A stretch of 64,000 nt of DNA from an uncultured Clostridia bacterium (lineage in GTDB: Bacteria; Bacillota; Clostridia; Christensenellales; Borkfalkiaceae). The stretch lies in the NCBI GenBank assembly GCA_944330115.1, contig CALVIN010000004.1, positions 62,001-126,000 of the forward strand, in the 5' to 3' direction. Under the pieces are notes generated by a model that saw only the letters and a program-made list of their open reading frames with translations, did no database searches and was not told the DNA's origin. Below, in pieces: positions 32,594 through 40,993 of this stretch. Made by a program: the position numbers and the translations under genes. Numbering within the stretch: position 1 is the stretch's first letter; each line of letters begins with the position of its first letter.

Positions 32594-34534
32594 TTATTTC
32601 TGCCAGCTCTGCGTTTCGGAATGAACGTGCAGGCGATAGCTCTCGTCGGGCTTATCCACCTTCTTTATCACGCACTCGTCGGTGCAGCTGCCGCTCACGG
32701 CGCGCAGTTTGTTCACGTCGGCAAGTTTTACCTTATAGACGAACACGTGCCCGTCCTTGGTCTTGCCCGTAAGCTTCTTGTCGTTGCAGAACAGGTCAAC
32801 GCTCTTGCAGTTGGTGTATACCTTAACGGTGGTAGTGCCGCCCGTGCGGTTTGCAAAGCGCTTGCCGGCGATATAAACGAAGGGCTGCTTGCTCCAGTAT
32901 GCCTTATATACATAGAAGCTGTCTTTCTTCGTCTTTCTGTCGAACGTAACAAGGCCCTTGTGGTTCATGCCGGGTTCGCCGCCCTGGTTGCGTGCGTCGG
33001 CGGCAAAGTCAAACATGTTCCAAACGTATGTGCCCCACATGTAGGGATGGCGCTCAAAGCAGCGGAGCATGAACTCGTGATAGCTTGCCTGATATTCCTC
33101 GGTGTTGTCGCCCCTGCGGGGATGAGCCGAGTGCAGGTTGGGCATGCACTCCGCGCCGTACTCCGAATAGCCGAGCGGCCTCTTGGGGTAGAGGGTGTGG
33201 AAGAGCGATATCCACAGATCGTTCAAGAAGAATCCGGGCACGTACCAGCCGAGGTAGAGGTTCCACGCCACCACGTCGGTGATGTGCGCCGTCTTGTTCA
33301 TGGGGCCCGCCATGGCGAACACCGCAAGCGTGGTGAGGCGGGTGGGGTCGGTCTGGTGCACGAGGTCGTTGAGCTTCTTGTGGAACTCAAGCATATCCTT
33401 CTTGTGCTTGTGATACATCGTTATTTCGTTTGAGATGCCCCACATAACTATGCAGGCATGGTTGTACTGCTGGTAAATGAGCTCCCTCATCTGCGATATT
33501 GCGTTGTCCTTTGCCTCGGGCATGTGGCGGGAGATGTAGGGTATCTCCGCCCACACAACAAGGCCGGCCTCGTCGCAGAGGTCATAGAAGTAGTCGTCGT
33601 GCTGATAGTGCGCAAGGCGCAGCGTGTTGGCGCCTATCTCCTTTATTATGGCGATGTCCTCTTCGTGCATCTCCTTTGTGAGCGCGTTGCCTATGCCCGG
33701 CCTGTCCTGGTGCCTGCACACGCCGCGCAGGGGATAGCTCTTGCCGTTTAAAATAAAGCCCTTCTTGGGGTCTATGGCAAAGCTTCTGAAGCCGAATTTC
33801 TTCTGCAGGCTGTCGCATACCTTGCCGCCTGCTACAAGTTCGGCCTTTGCCGAGTAGAGGTAGGGGTCCTCAACGCCGTTCCACAGCCTTGCGTTATCGA
33901 TCTTCACGGCCTCGCCGTTCTTTGCCGTGGCAACGGTGTTGCCCTCGGCGTCTAATATCGTTATCTTAACTTCGCCCTCGCCGGTTACGTATGCGTCCAC
34001 CTTAACTGTGCACTCGCCGCCCTTCACGGTGGGCGTTATGGCTATGCCGGGCGCGCCGTAAAAGTCGAGGTCGAAGTGGTTTTTGCTCACGCATACAAGG
34101 TTTACGTCGCGGTATATGCCGCCGTAGAACGTAAAGTCGGCCGTCTGGGGATATACCTTTTCGGTCTTGCTGTTGTCAACGTATACTATAAGTTCGTTGT
34201 CGTCGCCCAAAAATTCGGTGACGTCGGCGCGGAAGGTGGAGTACCCGCCGTCGTGAGTGCAAACCTCGTTTCTGTTGAGGAGCACGCGGGCAGATGAGTT
34301 CACGCCTTTGAATTCAAGATACACCCTGCCGTCCTTTTCGTGTTCGGGCGCCTTGAACTTCTTTACAAACACGCAGGTGCCGCGGTAATAGTCGCCGCCG
34401 CCGTCCTGTCCGTCCTTGCCGTTCCAGGTGTAGGGCAGATCGAGCTGAACGCCCTCTTCGGCCTCCGCCTGCTCGGGAGCGACGTTTGCCTTGATGAATT
34501 TCCAGTTACGGTTGATATTGATTATATTTCTCAT
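32594..34534 (-). CDS. GH2 glycosidase (beta-glucuronidase or beta-galactosidase)
   Basis: A 646-residue cytoplasmic glycoside hydrolase family 2 enzyme without signal peptide. Order: sugar-binding jelly roll (about 1-150), Ig-like domain (about 170-255), TIM barrel (about 260-540) with acid/base E370 in WGISNE and nucleophile E458 in YSEYGAE, then a short C-terminal beta domain (FVYIAGKRF, VDLFCNDKKL) of the DUF4982 kind. NHKG (524-527) fits the N-x-K motif used by beta-glucuronidases for the carboxylate, but many beta-galactosidases have NDKG here. Adjacency to uxuA/uxuB favours uronides. CGGAGG precedes the ATG. It is divergent from, and probably controlled by, the AraC gene's locus. Confidence 0.85.
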   Translation of the reverse strand: MRNIININRNWKFIKANVAPEQAEAEEGVQLDLPYTWNGKDGQDGGGDYYRGTCVFVKKFKAPEHEKDGRVYLEFKGVNSSARVLLNRNEVCTHDGGYSTFRADVTEFLGDDNELIVYVDNSKTEKVYPQTADFTFYGGIYRDVNLVCVSKNHFDLDFYGAPGIAITPTVKGGECTVKVDAYVTGEGEVKITILDAEGNTVATAKNGEAVKIDNARLWNGVEDPYLYSAKAELVAGGKVCDSLQKKFGFRSFAIDPKKGFILNGKSYPLRGVCRHQDRPGIGNALTKEMHEEDIAIIKEIGANTLRLAHYQHDDYFYDLCDEAGLVVWAEIPYISRHMPEAKDNAISQMRELIYQQYNHACIVMWGISNEITMYHKHKKDMLEFHKKLNDLVHQTDPTRLTTLAVFAMAGPMNKTAHITDVVAWNLYLGWYVPGFFLNDLWISLFHTLYPKRPLGYSEYGAECMPNLHSAHPRRGDNTEEYQASYHEFMLRCFERHPYMWGTYVWNMFDFAADARNQGGEPGMNHKGLVTFDRKTKKDSFYVYKAYWSKQPFVYIAGKRFANRTGGTTTVKVYTNCKSVDLFCNDKKLTGKTKDGHVFVYKVKLADVNKLRAVSGSCTDECVIKKVDKPDESYRLHVHSETQSWQK

Positions 34535-34584
34535 CTTTCCTCCGTTTTATTATAGTAATTTACATAATATAGTTAATAAATTAC

Positions 34585-34613
34585 ATTATATATAGTACCG
34601 TGTTTTTGCACAA
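34585..34613 (-). promoter_or_regulatory. Promoter of the GH2 gene
   Basis: On the minus strand TTGTGC (34608-34613), a 17-bp spacer and TATAAT (34585-34590) stand 50 bp before the ATG. The region up to 34,700 is AT-rich, with a GCAAAATT-type repeat and no gene. Confidence 0.55.
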
Positions 34614-34705
34614 ATATCAATAGCAATTTTTGCTCAATGATATTGCGTTTTTTGCACACTTTGCCAAAATGGCGCAAAATGTACTCAATTCGGGCGCGCG
34701 CAGAT

Positions 34706-34736
34706 AAAAACGGCAGGGCCTCCTGCCGTTTTTTTT
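34706..34736. terminator. Bidirectional terminator at the AraC gene end
   Basis: AAAACGGCAGG pairs with CCTGCCGTTTT around a 4-nt loop. T tracts exist on both strands, so it can stop the minus-strand AraC message, whose stop codon abuts it. Confidence 0.85.
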
Positions 34737-35514
34737 ACGGACGGTCGTCCGGCAAATTGTTGGTGTTCAAAAGCTTGCGGTAGGAGCGGAAAAAGGTGGA
34801 GTAGTTCATGAATCCCAGCTTTTCGGCCGCCTCGCTCTTCTTCATGCCGTTCATTATAAGCGTGTGCGCAAAGAGTATCTTTTTTGAGCGCACATACTGC
34901 ATGACGGGTATGTGCATGTATTTTTTGAACTCGTTGCTTATGTACGACTTGGAATACATCAGGTCTTCGGCAAGACTGTCGAGCGTTATCTCCTGCGTTA
35001 TGTTTTTGTTTATGTGCATGAGTATCTTCTCGATAAAGGGATTGGCCTTCTGCTTTCCCAAACTTGCCGCCCTGTTCATCAGTATCAGAAGTTTTGCAAG
35101 CTCCCCCGTGAAGAGGGTATAGGTCTCCTCGTGCGAAAAGGTCTTTTCGTATTCGTCGAGCTGCGGGAATATCGAAAGATAGTCGGCGTCGCCCGTAAAG
35201 AACGGCCTGTGCGAGGTAAGCGACTCTTTAAGGTAGTCGGGCACGAGTATCTCGGGGAATTTGAGCACATACCTCTCGTAGGGCTGGTCGCTTAAATTTA
35301 CAATGGCAAAGTGCAGCGTGCCGGGCGCAATCAGCACCGTGTCGCCGGGCTGCAGCGTGCGCGTCTCCGATTCTACGGTATACTCCACGTCGCCCTTCAC
35401 GAAATGCAATATTTCCATAAAGGGATGCAGGTGCTTATAGTAGTCTTCTGTGGGGGAAGAGGGGTTGTCTATTTTATGGGCAAAATCGATGTTGCCGTAA
35501 ACAAAGTTAAACAT
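34735..35514 (-). CDS. AraC-family transcriptional regulator
   Basis: About 259 residues: an N-terminal cupin-like sensing domain (HPFMEILHFVKGDVEYTVE, then PGDTVLIAPGTLHF) and two C-terminal helix-turn-helices (DSLAEDLMYSKSYISNEFKK and KSEAAEKLGFMNYSTFFRSY). It lies between the GH2 gene and the divergent GPH-transporter/uxuAB operon, so it probably activates both in response to the imported glycoside. The open frame extends to 35574, but the ATG at 35514 lies only 9 bp after a perfectly spaced promoter, implying a leaderless or nearly leaderless mRNA; no ribosome site is visible. Confidence 0.88.
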   Translation of the reverse strand: MFNFVYGNIDFAHKIDNPSSPTEDYYKHLHPFMEILHFVKGDVEYTVESETRTLQPGDTVLIAPGTLHFAIVNLSDQPYERYVLKFPEILVPDYLKESLTSHRPFFTGDADYLSIFPQLDEYEKTFSHEETYTLFTGELAKLLILMNRAASLGKQKANPFIEKILMHINKNITQEITLDSLAEDLMYSKSYISNEFKKYMHIPVMQYVRSKKILFAHTLIMNGMKKSEAAEKLGFMNYSTFFRSYRKLLNTNNLPDDRP

Positions 35515-35523
35515 TATACCCGT

Positions 35524-35552
35524 ATTATAGCACATTTGTGATTGAATTGCAA
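35524..35552 (-). promoter_or_regulatory. Promoter of the AraC gene (leaderless)
   Basis: On the minus strand TTGCAA (35547-35552), a 17-bp spacer and TATAAT (35524-35529). Initiation 6-7 bp downstream would fall two or three bases before the ATG at 35514. Confidence 0.6.
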
Positions 35553-35591
35553 TATATTCGTGCAAGAAATGCAAAGAAATTTCATATAATA

Positions 35592-35675
35592 TTTGAATTA
35601 TGTTTGAACTGTACTAAAAATGCAATATTTTTTAATAATTTACGTAATTGAATTTGATAAATTTGTAGCTATAAT
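35592..35675 (+). promoter_or_regulatory. Transporter/uxu operon promoter with phased TTTGAA repeats
   Basis: TTGAAT (35648-35653), a 16-bp spacer and TATAAT (35670-35675) form a plausible promoter. TTTGAA at 35592 and 35603 (11-bp period) and the related TTTGAT near 35653 lie on one helix face, as AraC half-sites often do. The operator assignment is tentative. Confidence 0.4.
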
Positions 35676-35763
35676 ATATAATATAAGCACATGGGGGTTG
35701 TCCGCCCTCATTGCAAAAAAGCGAGTGCGGCGCTTCCGCATAATTTGTTTCAGGGAGTAAATG

Positions 35764-37488
35764 ATGGACACTTCAAAAAGAAAAAAAAGCATTTTTGAAA
35801 ACCCGCTGCTCTCCACGAAGGTAAAGTCGGCGAACGTTAAGCCCCCCGAGCTGTTGATCGGCTATTTCTTGGGCCCGTTCGGCGCACTTCTGGCGAGCGG
35901 CATTTTTACGAGCTTTCTGAACAGGTACTGGACGGACGTACTGTTCGCTAACTATCGTGTTCAGACCGGCGTCGACGCCGAGGGCGTTCCCATAATGGAA
36001 CTGCCCGCAGGTTCGGCAATAGCGACCTTCCTCTCGCTGCTGCCCCTTATCTCAACGATACTCATCGTTGCGGGCAACCTGGTGGTAGGCCAGCTGATAG
36101 AGCGCACCAAAACGCGTGCCGGCAAGGCAAGGCCTTGGATGCTGCTCTCATCTGTATTGCTTGCGATAGGCTGTATCGTGCTGTTCATAGCGCCGATGGG
36201 CGACGGCGAAACTACTCCCGTGCTCACAATGGTGCTCACGGCCATAGCTTATAACATCTATTATGCGATAGCGTATCCCATGTACAACACCGCCAACTCC
36301 ACGCTCGTTCCCGTATCCACGCGTAACAGCTCGCAGCGCGGACTCATCGCATCCTTTACCAACTTCGCCCACCTCGGCGTTATGGGTGCCGGCGGCATGG
36401 TATTCCCCCTCGTCGTAAGTCTCTTCCTCGGCGGTTGGAGCAATCCCAGCATGTCGGCTTGGTCGATAACCTTCGTAGTTATCGGTATAGTCACCTTCCT
36501 CTTCGTAGTGCTCCAGTACTACTTCACCCGTGAGAGGGTAACGGAGGAGTCTTTCCACCTCGAAACAGAGGAGGCCCCCAAGAAGTCCATCTCCATGGGC
36601 AAGCAGTTCAAGGCTGTGGGCACCGACGGTTTCTGGTGGCTGATAATCATATTCTATCTCATATTCCAGTTCTCGGGCTCCCTCAAGAACATGTCCTGCT
36701 CGTACTTCTGCTCCGCTCAGTTCGACGGCACGGCATACGGCGACTTCGCGATGACCATAATCAACGTGCTCGGCGCCGTTCCCATGGCAATAGCAATGGC
36801 ATTCATATGGCCGCTCTCGCGTAAGTACGGCAAGCGTATCGTCGTTCTCGTAGGCCTCCTCGTGGGCGCCGTAGGCGGCGTTATAGCAGGTATATTTGCA
36901 GATAACTTCATCGCGGTGTGCATAGGCGTCGCGTTAAAGAGCTTCGGCTCCTCGCCCGCATGCTACATGATCCTCGCGATGATATCCGACGTACTCGATC
37001 ATCTCGAGGCAAAGCATGGCTTCCGCTGCGACGGCCTCACCATGAGTATATACAGCTCCATAATGGCGGCTACCACCCCTCTCGGACAGGCATTCTTCAA
37101 TGCGGTCACCGGCGGCAACGTTGACAGCCCTTGGGTTACCGTATGCTACATCTGGATAGAGACGGGCGTATATGTCACTTGCGCAATTATGATGCTCTTC
37201 TTCGTGGTTGAAAAGTTCCTCAAGGACGACAGGCAGACCATACTCGACCGTCAGAAGGCCGAAGCTCTCGCAGCCGGCATAGAGTGGGTAGAGCCCGAAG
37301 TAAGGCTCGCACGCGAACAGGCCGAGGCGGAGAGGCTCTCCGAAGAAGCGAGGGTTATGGAGCTCAGGGCTAAGTGCGAAAAGAAGGGCCTTAACTTCGA
37401 GGAAGAAGAGGCCAAATATCAGGCTAAACAGGAAGAAAAGCGCCAAAAGGCCGAAGCCAAGAAGGCTGCTAAGTCCAACAAGAAATAA
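35764..37488 (+). CDS. GPH-family (MFS) glycoside:cation symporter
   Basis: A 574-residue transporter with about 12 membrane helices, of the glycoside-pentoside-hexuronide type. Recognisable parts are the N-terminal FLGPFGALLASG, the cytoplasmic-loop motif QLIERTKTRAGKARPW and YPMYNTANSTLVPVSTRN. It likely imports the uronide or galactoside cleaved by the GH2 enzyme. The last 95 residues form a charged helical tail (RLSEEARVMELRAKCEKKGL) unusual for this family but shared with the transporter at 43396. Tandem ATGs stand at 35761 and 35764; AGGGAG favours the second. It is the first gene of an operon with uxuA and uxuB (gaps 13 and 24 bp). Confidence 0.9.
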   Translation: MDTSKRKKSIFENPLLSTKVKSANVKPPELLIGYFLGPFGALLASGIFTSFLNRYWTDVLFANYRVQTGVDAEGVPIMELPAGSAIATFLSLLPLISTILIVAGNLVVGQLIERTKTRAGKARPWMLLSSVLLAIGCIVLFIAPMGDGETTPVLTMVLTAIAYNIYYAIAYPMYNTANSTLVPVSTRNSSQRGLIASFTNFAHLGVMGAGGMVFPLVVSLFLGGWSNPSMSAWSITFVVIGIVTFLFVVLQYYFTRERVTEESFHLETEEAPKKSISMGKQFKAVGTDGFWWLIIIFYLIFQFSGSLKNMSCSYFCSAQFDGTAYGDFAMTIINVLGAVPMAIAMAFIWPLSRKYGKRIVVLVGLLVGAVGGVIAGIFADNFIAVCIGVALKSFGSSPACYMILAMISDVLDHLEAKHGFRCDGLTMSIYSSIMAATTPLGQAFFNAVTGGNVDSPWVTVCYIWIETGVYVTCAIMMLFFVVEKFLKDDRQTILDRQKAEALAAGIEWVEPEVRLAREQAEAERLSEEARVMELRAKCEKKGLNFEEEEAKYQAKQEEKRQKAEAKKAAKSNKK

Positions 37489-37501
37489 GGAGAATAATTT
37501 T

Positions 37502-38539
37502 ATGAAGATGACGTTTCGCTGGTATGGCGAAAAGGACTGCATACCCTTAAACTACATCAAGCAGATACAGGGTATGACGGGCGTTGTCACCGCGGTATAC
37601 GATGAGCCGGTAGGCGCCGTATGGCCCATGGAAAAGCTCCTCCGTTTAAAGGAGCTGGCAAACAACGCAGGGCTGGAGATGGAGGTTATCGAATCTGTCC
37701 CCGTACATGAAGACATAAAGCTCGGCAAGCCCACCAGGGACAAGTATATCGAGGCCTACAAGCAGAACATAATCAACTGCGGCAAGGCGGGCGTAAAGTG
37801 CATATGCTATAACTTCATGCCCGTGTTCGACTGGTTCCGCACCAACTTATATTTCAAGCACGGCGACGGCGCCACGTCCCTTTCCTACAGCGAAGCCGAT
37901 TTTGCCAAACTCGATAAGCACAACCTTCGCCTCCCCGGCTGGGACGAAAGCTACACTCCCGACGAGCTCAACGGCCTCTTGAAGGAATACGAGGGCATGA
38001 CGCATGAAAAGCTCTTTGAAAACTATGTGTACTTCCTCAATGCCGTAATGCCCGCCTGCGACGAGGCCGACGTAAACCTCGCCGTTCACCCCGACGATCC
38101 CCCCTGGGATATCTTCGGCCTTCCCAGAATAGTGGGAAGGGAGGAAGATTACGAAAGGCTGTTCGCCGCCGTACCCAACAAGCACAACGGCATAACGTTC
38201 TGCACGGGTTCGCTCGGCGCGGGCAGGTTCAACGACCTCCCCGCAATGGCGGCAAAATATGCAAAGCGCATCTACTTTGCACATTTAAGGCAGCTCAAAT
38301 ACACCTCCGATACCGACTTCTTCGAAAACGGCCACATGACCTGCTGCGGCAACGTCGATGTGTATGCCATAGTAAAGGCGCTCGTTGAAAACGGTTTCGA
38401 GGGCTACGTTCGTCCCGACCACGGCAGGAACGTATGGGGCGAGGATGCAAAGCCCGGCTACGGCTTGTATGACAGGGCGATGGGCGCCTGCTATTTAAGC
38501 GGCCTGTTCGAAGCTGTCGAAAAAGATCTCAAAGGTTAA
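37502..38539 (+). CDS. uxuA: D-mannonate dehydratase
   Basis: A 345-residue enzyme that dehydrates D-mannonate to 2-keto-3-deoxygluconate in glucuronate breakdown. It begins MKMTFRWYGEKDCIPLNYIKQ and contains CYNFMPVFDWFRT, AVHPDDPPW, CTGSLG and YVRPDHGR, all typical of UxuA, including histidine, aspartate and cysteine residues of the metal site. AAGGAG precedes the ATG. Gaps to its neighbours are 13 and 24 bp. Together with the next gene it processes mannonate coming from glucuronate; the isomerase UxaC and KDG kinase/aldolase are not in this window. Confidence 0.95.
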   Translation: MKMTFRWYGEKDCIPLNYIKQIQGMTGVVTAVYDEPVGAVWPMEKLLRLKELANNAGLEMEVIESVPVHEDIKLGKPTRDKYIEAYKQNIINCGKAGVKCICYNFMPVFDWFRTNLYFKHGDGATSLSYSEADFAKLDKHNLRLPGWDESYTPDELNGLLKEYEGMTHEKLFENYVYFLNAVMPACDEADVNLAVHPDDPPWDIFGLPRIVGREEDYERLFAAVPNKHNGITFCTGSLGAGRFNDLPAMAAKYAKRIYFAHLRQLKYTSDTDFFENGHMTCCGNVDVYAIVKALVENGFEGYVRPDHGRNVWGEDAKPGYGLYDRAMGACYLSGLFEAVEKDLKG

Positions 38540-38563
38540 GTAATATTAAGGAGGCATACTACA

Positions 38564-39418
38564 ATGCAGTTACCTATCATAGTGGAAGATTTAAAGGATA
38601 AGGTGGCGGTAGTCACCGGCGCGGGCGGCGTTATCTGCTCGGAACTTGCCAGGGCGCTCGCCGCTTCGGGCGCAAAGGTAGCGCTCCTCGACAGGACCGT
38701 CGAAAAGGCAGAGGCCGCCGCAGAGGCAATAGTTAAAGAGGGCGGCAAGGCAAAGGGCTACTTTGCAAACGTGCTCGATTTAAAGACCCTCGAAGATTGC
38801 AGACAGAAGATCTTAAAGGACTTCGGCCCCTGCGATATCCTCATCAACGGCGCGGGCGGCAACAACCCCAGGGCGCAGACCGATAAGGAATATTTCGAAC
38901 TCGGCGACGAAGACAACAACGAAATCAAGACCTTCTTCAACCTCAGCGACGAGGGCATACAGTTCGTATTCAACCTCAACTATCTCGGCACGCTCATGCC
39001 CACCCAGGTATTCGCGCGCGACATGATAGGCAGGGAGGGCTGCTGCATACTCAACATCTCCTCGATGAATGCGTTCACCCCTCTCACCAAAATACCTGCA
39101 TACTCCGCAGCTAAGGCCGCCGTATCCAACTTCACGCAGTGGCTCGCCGTTCACTTCTCAAAGGTCGGCATCCGCGTGAACGCAATCGCCCCCGGCTTCC
39201 TCTCCACGGCTCAGAACAAGTCGCTGCTCTGGAATCCCGACGGCACCCCCACGGCGCGCACCGGCAAGATAATCGCAGGCACCCCCATGGGCAGGTTCGG
39301 CGAACCCGAAGAGCTCGTAGGTTCCACGCTCTTCCTCGTTAGCAACAAGGCCGCCGGCTTCATCACCGGCGTAGTGCTTCCCATCGACGGCGGCTTCTCG
39401 GCATACAGCGGCGTCTGA
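38564..39418 (+). CDS. uxuB: D-mannonate oxidoreductase (SDR-type fructuronate reductase)
   Basis: A 284-residue short-chain dehydrogenase: N-terminal VVTGAGGVICSELARALA nucleotide-binding motif, NGAGGN, catalytic serine in LNISSMNAF, YSAAKAA with the catalytic Tyr and Lys, and PIDGGFSAYSGV at the end. Its place directly after uxuA points to interconversion of fructuronate and mannonate, the SDR form of UxuB known in Bacillota (for example YjmF). TAAGGAGG precedes the ATG. Assignment beyond SDR rests on operon context. An intrinsic terminator follows about 110 bp later. Confidence 0.85.
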   Translation: MQLPIIVEDLKDKVAVVTGAGGVICSELARALAASGAKVALLDRTVEKAEAAAEAIVKEGGKAKGYFANVLDLKTLEDCRQKILKDFGPCDILINGAGGNNPRAQTDKEYFELGDEDNNEIKTFFNLSDEGIQFVFNLNYLGTLMPTQVFARDMIGREGCCILNISSMNAFTPLTKIPAYSAAKAAVSNFTQWLAVHFSKVGIRVNAIAPGFLSTAQNKSLLWNPDGTPTARTGKIIAGTPMGRFGEPEELVGSTLFLVSNKAAGFITGVVLPIDGGFSAYSGV

Positions 39419-39528
39419 TAAGGCAAAGATACATCACGGAGCACAAAGGTAAAAGTATTTAATAGGTATTTTAACTTATCTTAAAAGGCTTACAAAAGTA
39501 TTTTTCATCCTTTTCTCCTATATAGAAA

Positions 39529-39569
39529 CAACAAAACCGACGGCCGGTTTTCGGCCGTCGGTTTTGTTG
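39529..39569 (+). terminator. Intrinsic terminator of the uxu operon
   Basis: CAACAAAACCGACGGCCG (39529-39546) pairs perfectly with its complement at 39552-39569, an 18-bp stem whose 3' arm contains TTTTGTTG. Confidence 0.85.
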
Positions 39570-39818
39570 CAAACAGCTATTTCGGCGCGGAGCCGTTTGT
39601 GGGCCGAGGCGCGGCGCAAATGACGCGGCGCAGTACTGCGAAAAAATGGCGCGGAAGAGCGGAGGGGGGATATCTGCGGCGGCGCGCATGCGTATATTTG
39701 CCGCGTCTGCGGCGGTATAGCCCGTCTGCGGCGGCGCGCATATGTATGTTTTGCAATATATGCGGCACATTCGGGCGTTTGTAACATATTTTTTACACGC
39801 GCTCACCGCCGCCCGCCC
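39570..39818. other. GC-rich intergenic region with a short direct repeat
   Basis: No gene is supported. CTGCGGCGGCGCGCAT occurs twice (about 39672 and 39726), 54 bp apart, each followed by a Y/R-rich GTAT segment. The frames on either strand here have biased compositions and no ribosome sites. Confidence 0.4.
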
Positions 39819-39848
39819 TTGACAAACGCCCCGCCCTTCGGGTATGAT
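39819..39848 (+). promoter_or_regulatory. Promoter of the methylglyoxal synthase gene
   Basis: Consensus TTGACA (39819-39824), an 18-bp spacer and TATGAT (39843-39848), about 94 bp before the ATG. Confidence 0.7.
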
Positions 39849-39941
39849 AGATATAGGCAAAGCGCCGCAAAATACAGTAAAAAAATATAAAAAATCAATT
39901 TTAAATTATTGCCGCCCGGCGGCATTCAAAGGGGTGAACAA

Positions 39942-40313
39942 ATGGATAAAAAGGTGATAGCGCTCATCGCGCACGACAACAAAAAGGGCGAAATCGTCGC
40001 CTGGGCGCAGAAGAACAAGGATATACTAAAGCACTACGAGCTGTGCGGCACGGGGCACACCTCAAAGATGGTGGCCGAGGCCACGGGGCTCAACGTGCAC
40101 AGCTTTCTTTCCGGCCCTCTCGGCGGCGACCAGCAGATAGGCGCGCACGTTGCCGAGGGCAAGATCGACGCCATAGTCTTTTTGTGCGACCCGCTCACCG
40201 CTCAGCCGCACGATCCCGATGTGCGCGCGCTGCTGCGCATTGCGGTGGTTTACGACGTCCCCATCGGCACAAACATCTCCACCGCCGACTGCATAATAAA
40301 CAGCCTGCGGTAA
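39942..40313 (+). CDS. mgsA: Methylglyoxal synthase
   Basis: A 123-residue enzyme that converts dihydroxyacetone phosphate to methylglyoxal and phosphate, a bypass of lower glycolysis when sugar phosphates accumulate. It shows ALIAHDNKKGEIVAWA, CGTGHTS, SGPLGGDQQIGA, FLCDPLTAQPHDPD and GTNISTAD, all conserved family blocks with the catalytic aspartates. The frame extends upstream, but AAGGGGTG places the start at 39942. Monocistronic. Its position between two sugar-catabolic loci fits a role in relieving sugar-phosphate stress. Confidence 0.95.
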   Translation: MDKKVIALIAHDNKKGEIVAWAQKNKDILKHYELCGTGHTSKMVAEATGLNVHSFLSGPLGGDQQIGAHVAEGKIDAIVFLCDPLTAQPHDPDVRALLRIAVVYDVPIGTNISTADCIINSLR

Positions 40314-40372
40314 ATATCTGCATATAAGGGCGTATTGCCGCGGAGGGGCGCCTGCTCATATAACGCTGCGTA

Positions 40373-40797
40373 TGAAACCCCTCCGTCACGCTCCGTTGCA
40401 CTTCGCGTGCCACCTCCCCTCAAAGGGGAGGTAATTTTTTGATATGGCACTTCGGCCGTTGATTCTCGCCTCCCCTGAAGGGGAGACAATTATATATTCA
40501 CCTCCCCTTCGAGGGAAGGTATACTACCTGATATACCTCCCCTTTGAGGGAAGATATACTACCTGATATACCTCCCCTTTGTGGGGAGACAATTATATAT
40601 TCACCTCCCCTTCGAGGGGAGGGTAGGGAGGGGTTTCATTGCGCGATTGTTGAGAGCGAGTATCTGAGAAAACGGCATAACATTTTTCTCGCCTCCCCTT
40701 TGAGGGGAGGAATTAAAGGAGGGGTTTTACTCGTCTCCCATTCAGGGGAGATGTCACAGTTGCGCTGAGCCGCAAGTGTGACAGAAGGGTTAAATGC
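40373..40797. repeat. Array of eight CTCCCC/GGGGAG palindromes
   Basis: Palindromic units lie at about 40411, 40468, 40501, 40535, 40571, 40602, 40691 and 40734. Two kinds of spacer alternate: GACAATTATATATTCA occurs twice and TATACTACCTGATATA twice, showing tandem duplication. The left edge (GAAACCCCTCCGTCAC) and the right edge (GTGTGACAGAAGGGTTAA) carry the family's outer hairpins. No gene lies between mgsA and the GH3 gene. Confidence 0.85.
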
Positions 40798-40993
40798 CCG
40801 CACGGCTGCACTTCGTGCGGCAAAATGCGCAGCTCGTACCGCATTGCCTTATTATGCGGCGGCTAAAAAACTATATTTTGGGGCTGTTGTGCATTTTATG
40901 CAAAAAAAAATACAAATTGTGCCATTCCGCTGTTAATTATAATAATAATGTGTTAATATAATGCAGAAATTAAAAGCTAAGGGGGGAACTTTT

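Noticed and set aside
39577-39860. Small minus-strand frames in the GC-rich region after uxuB
   Set aside because: Several overlapping frames with Arg/Ala-rich composition arise from the short direct repeat; none has a start signal.
40373-40797. CRISPR array
   Set aside because: The repeated units are palindromes of varying length, the spacers are themselves duplicated and of uneven size, and no cas genes are near.
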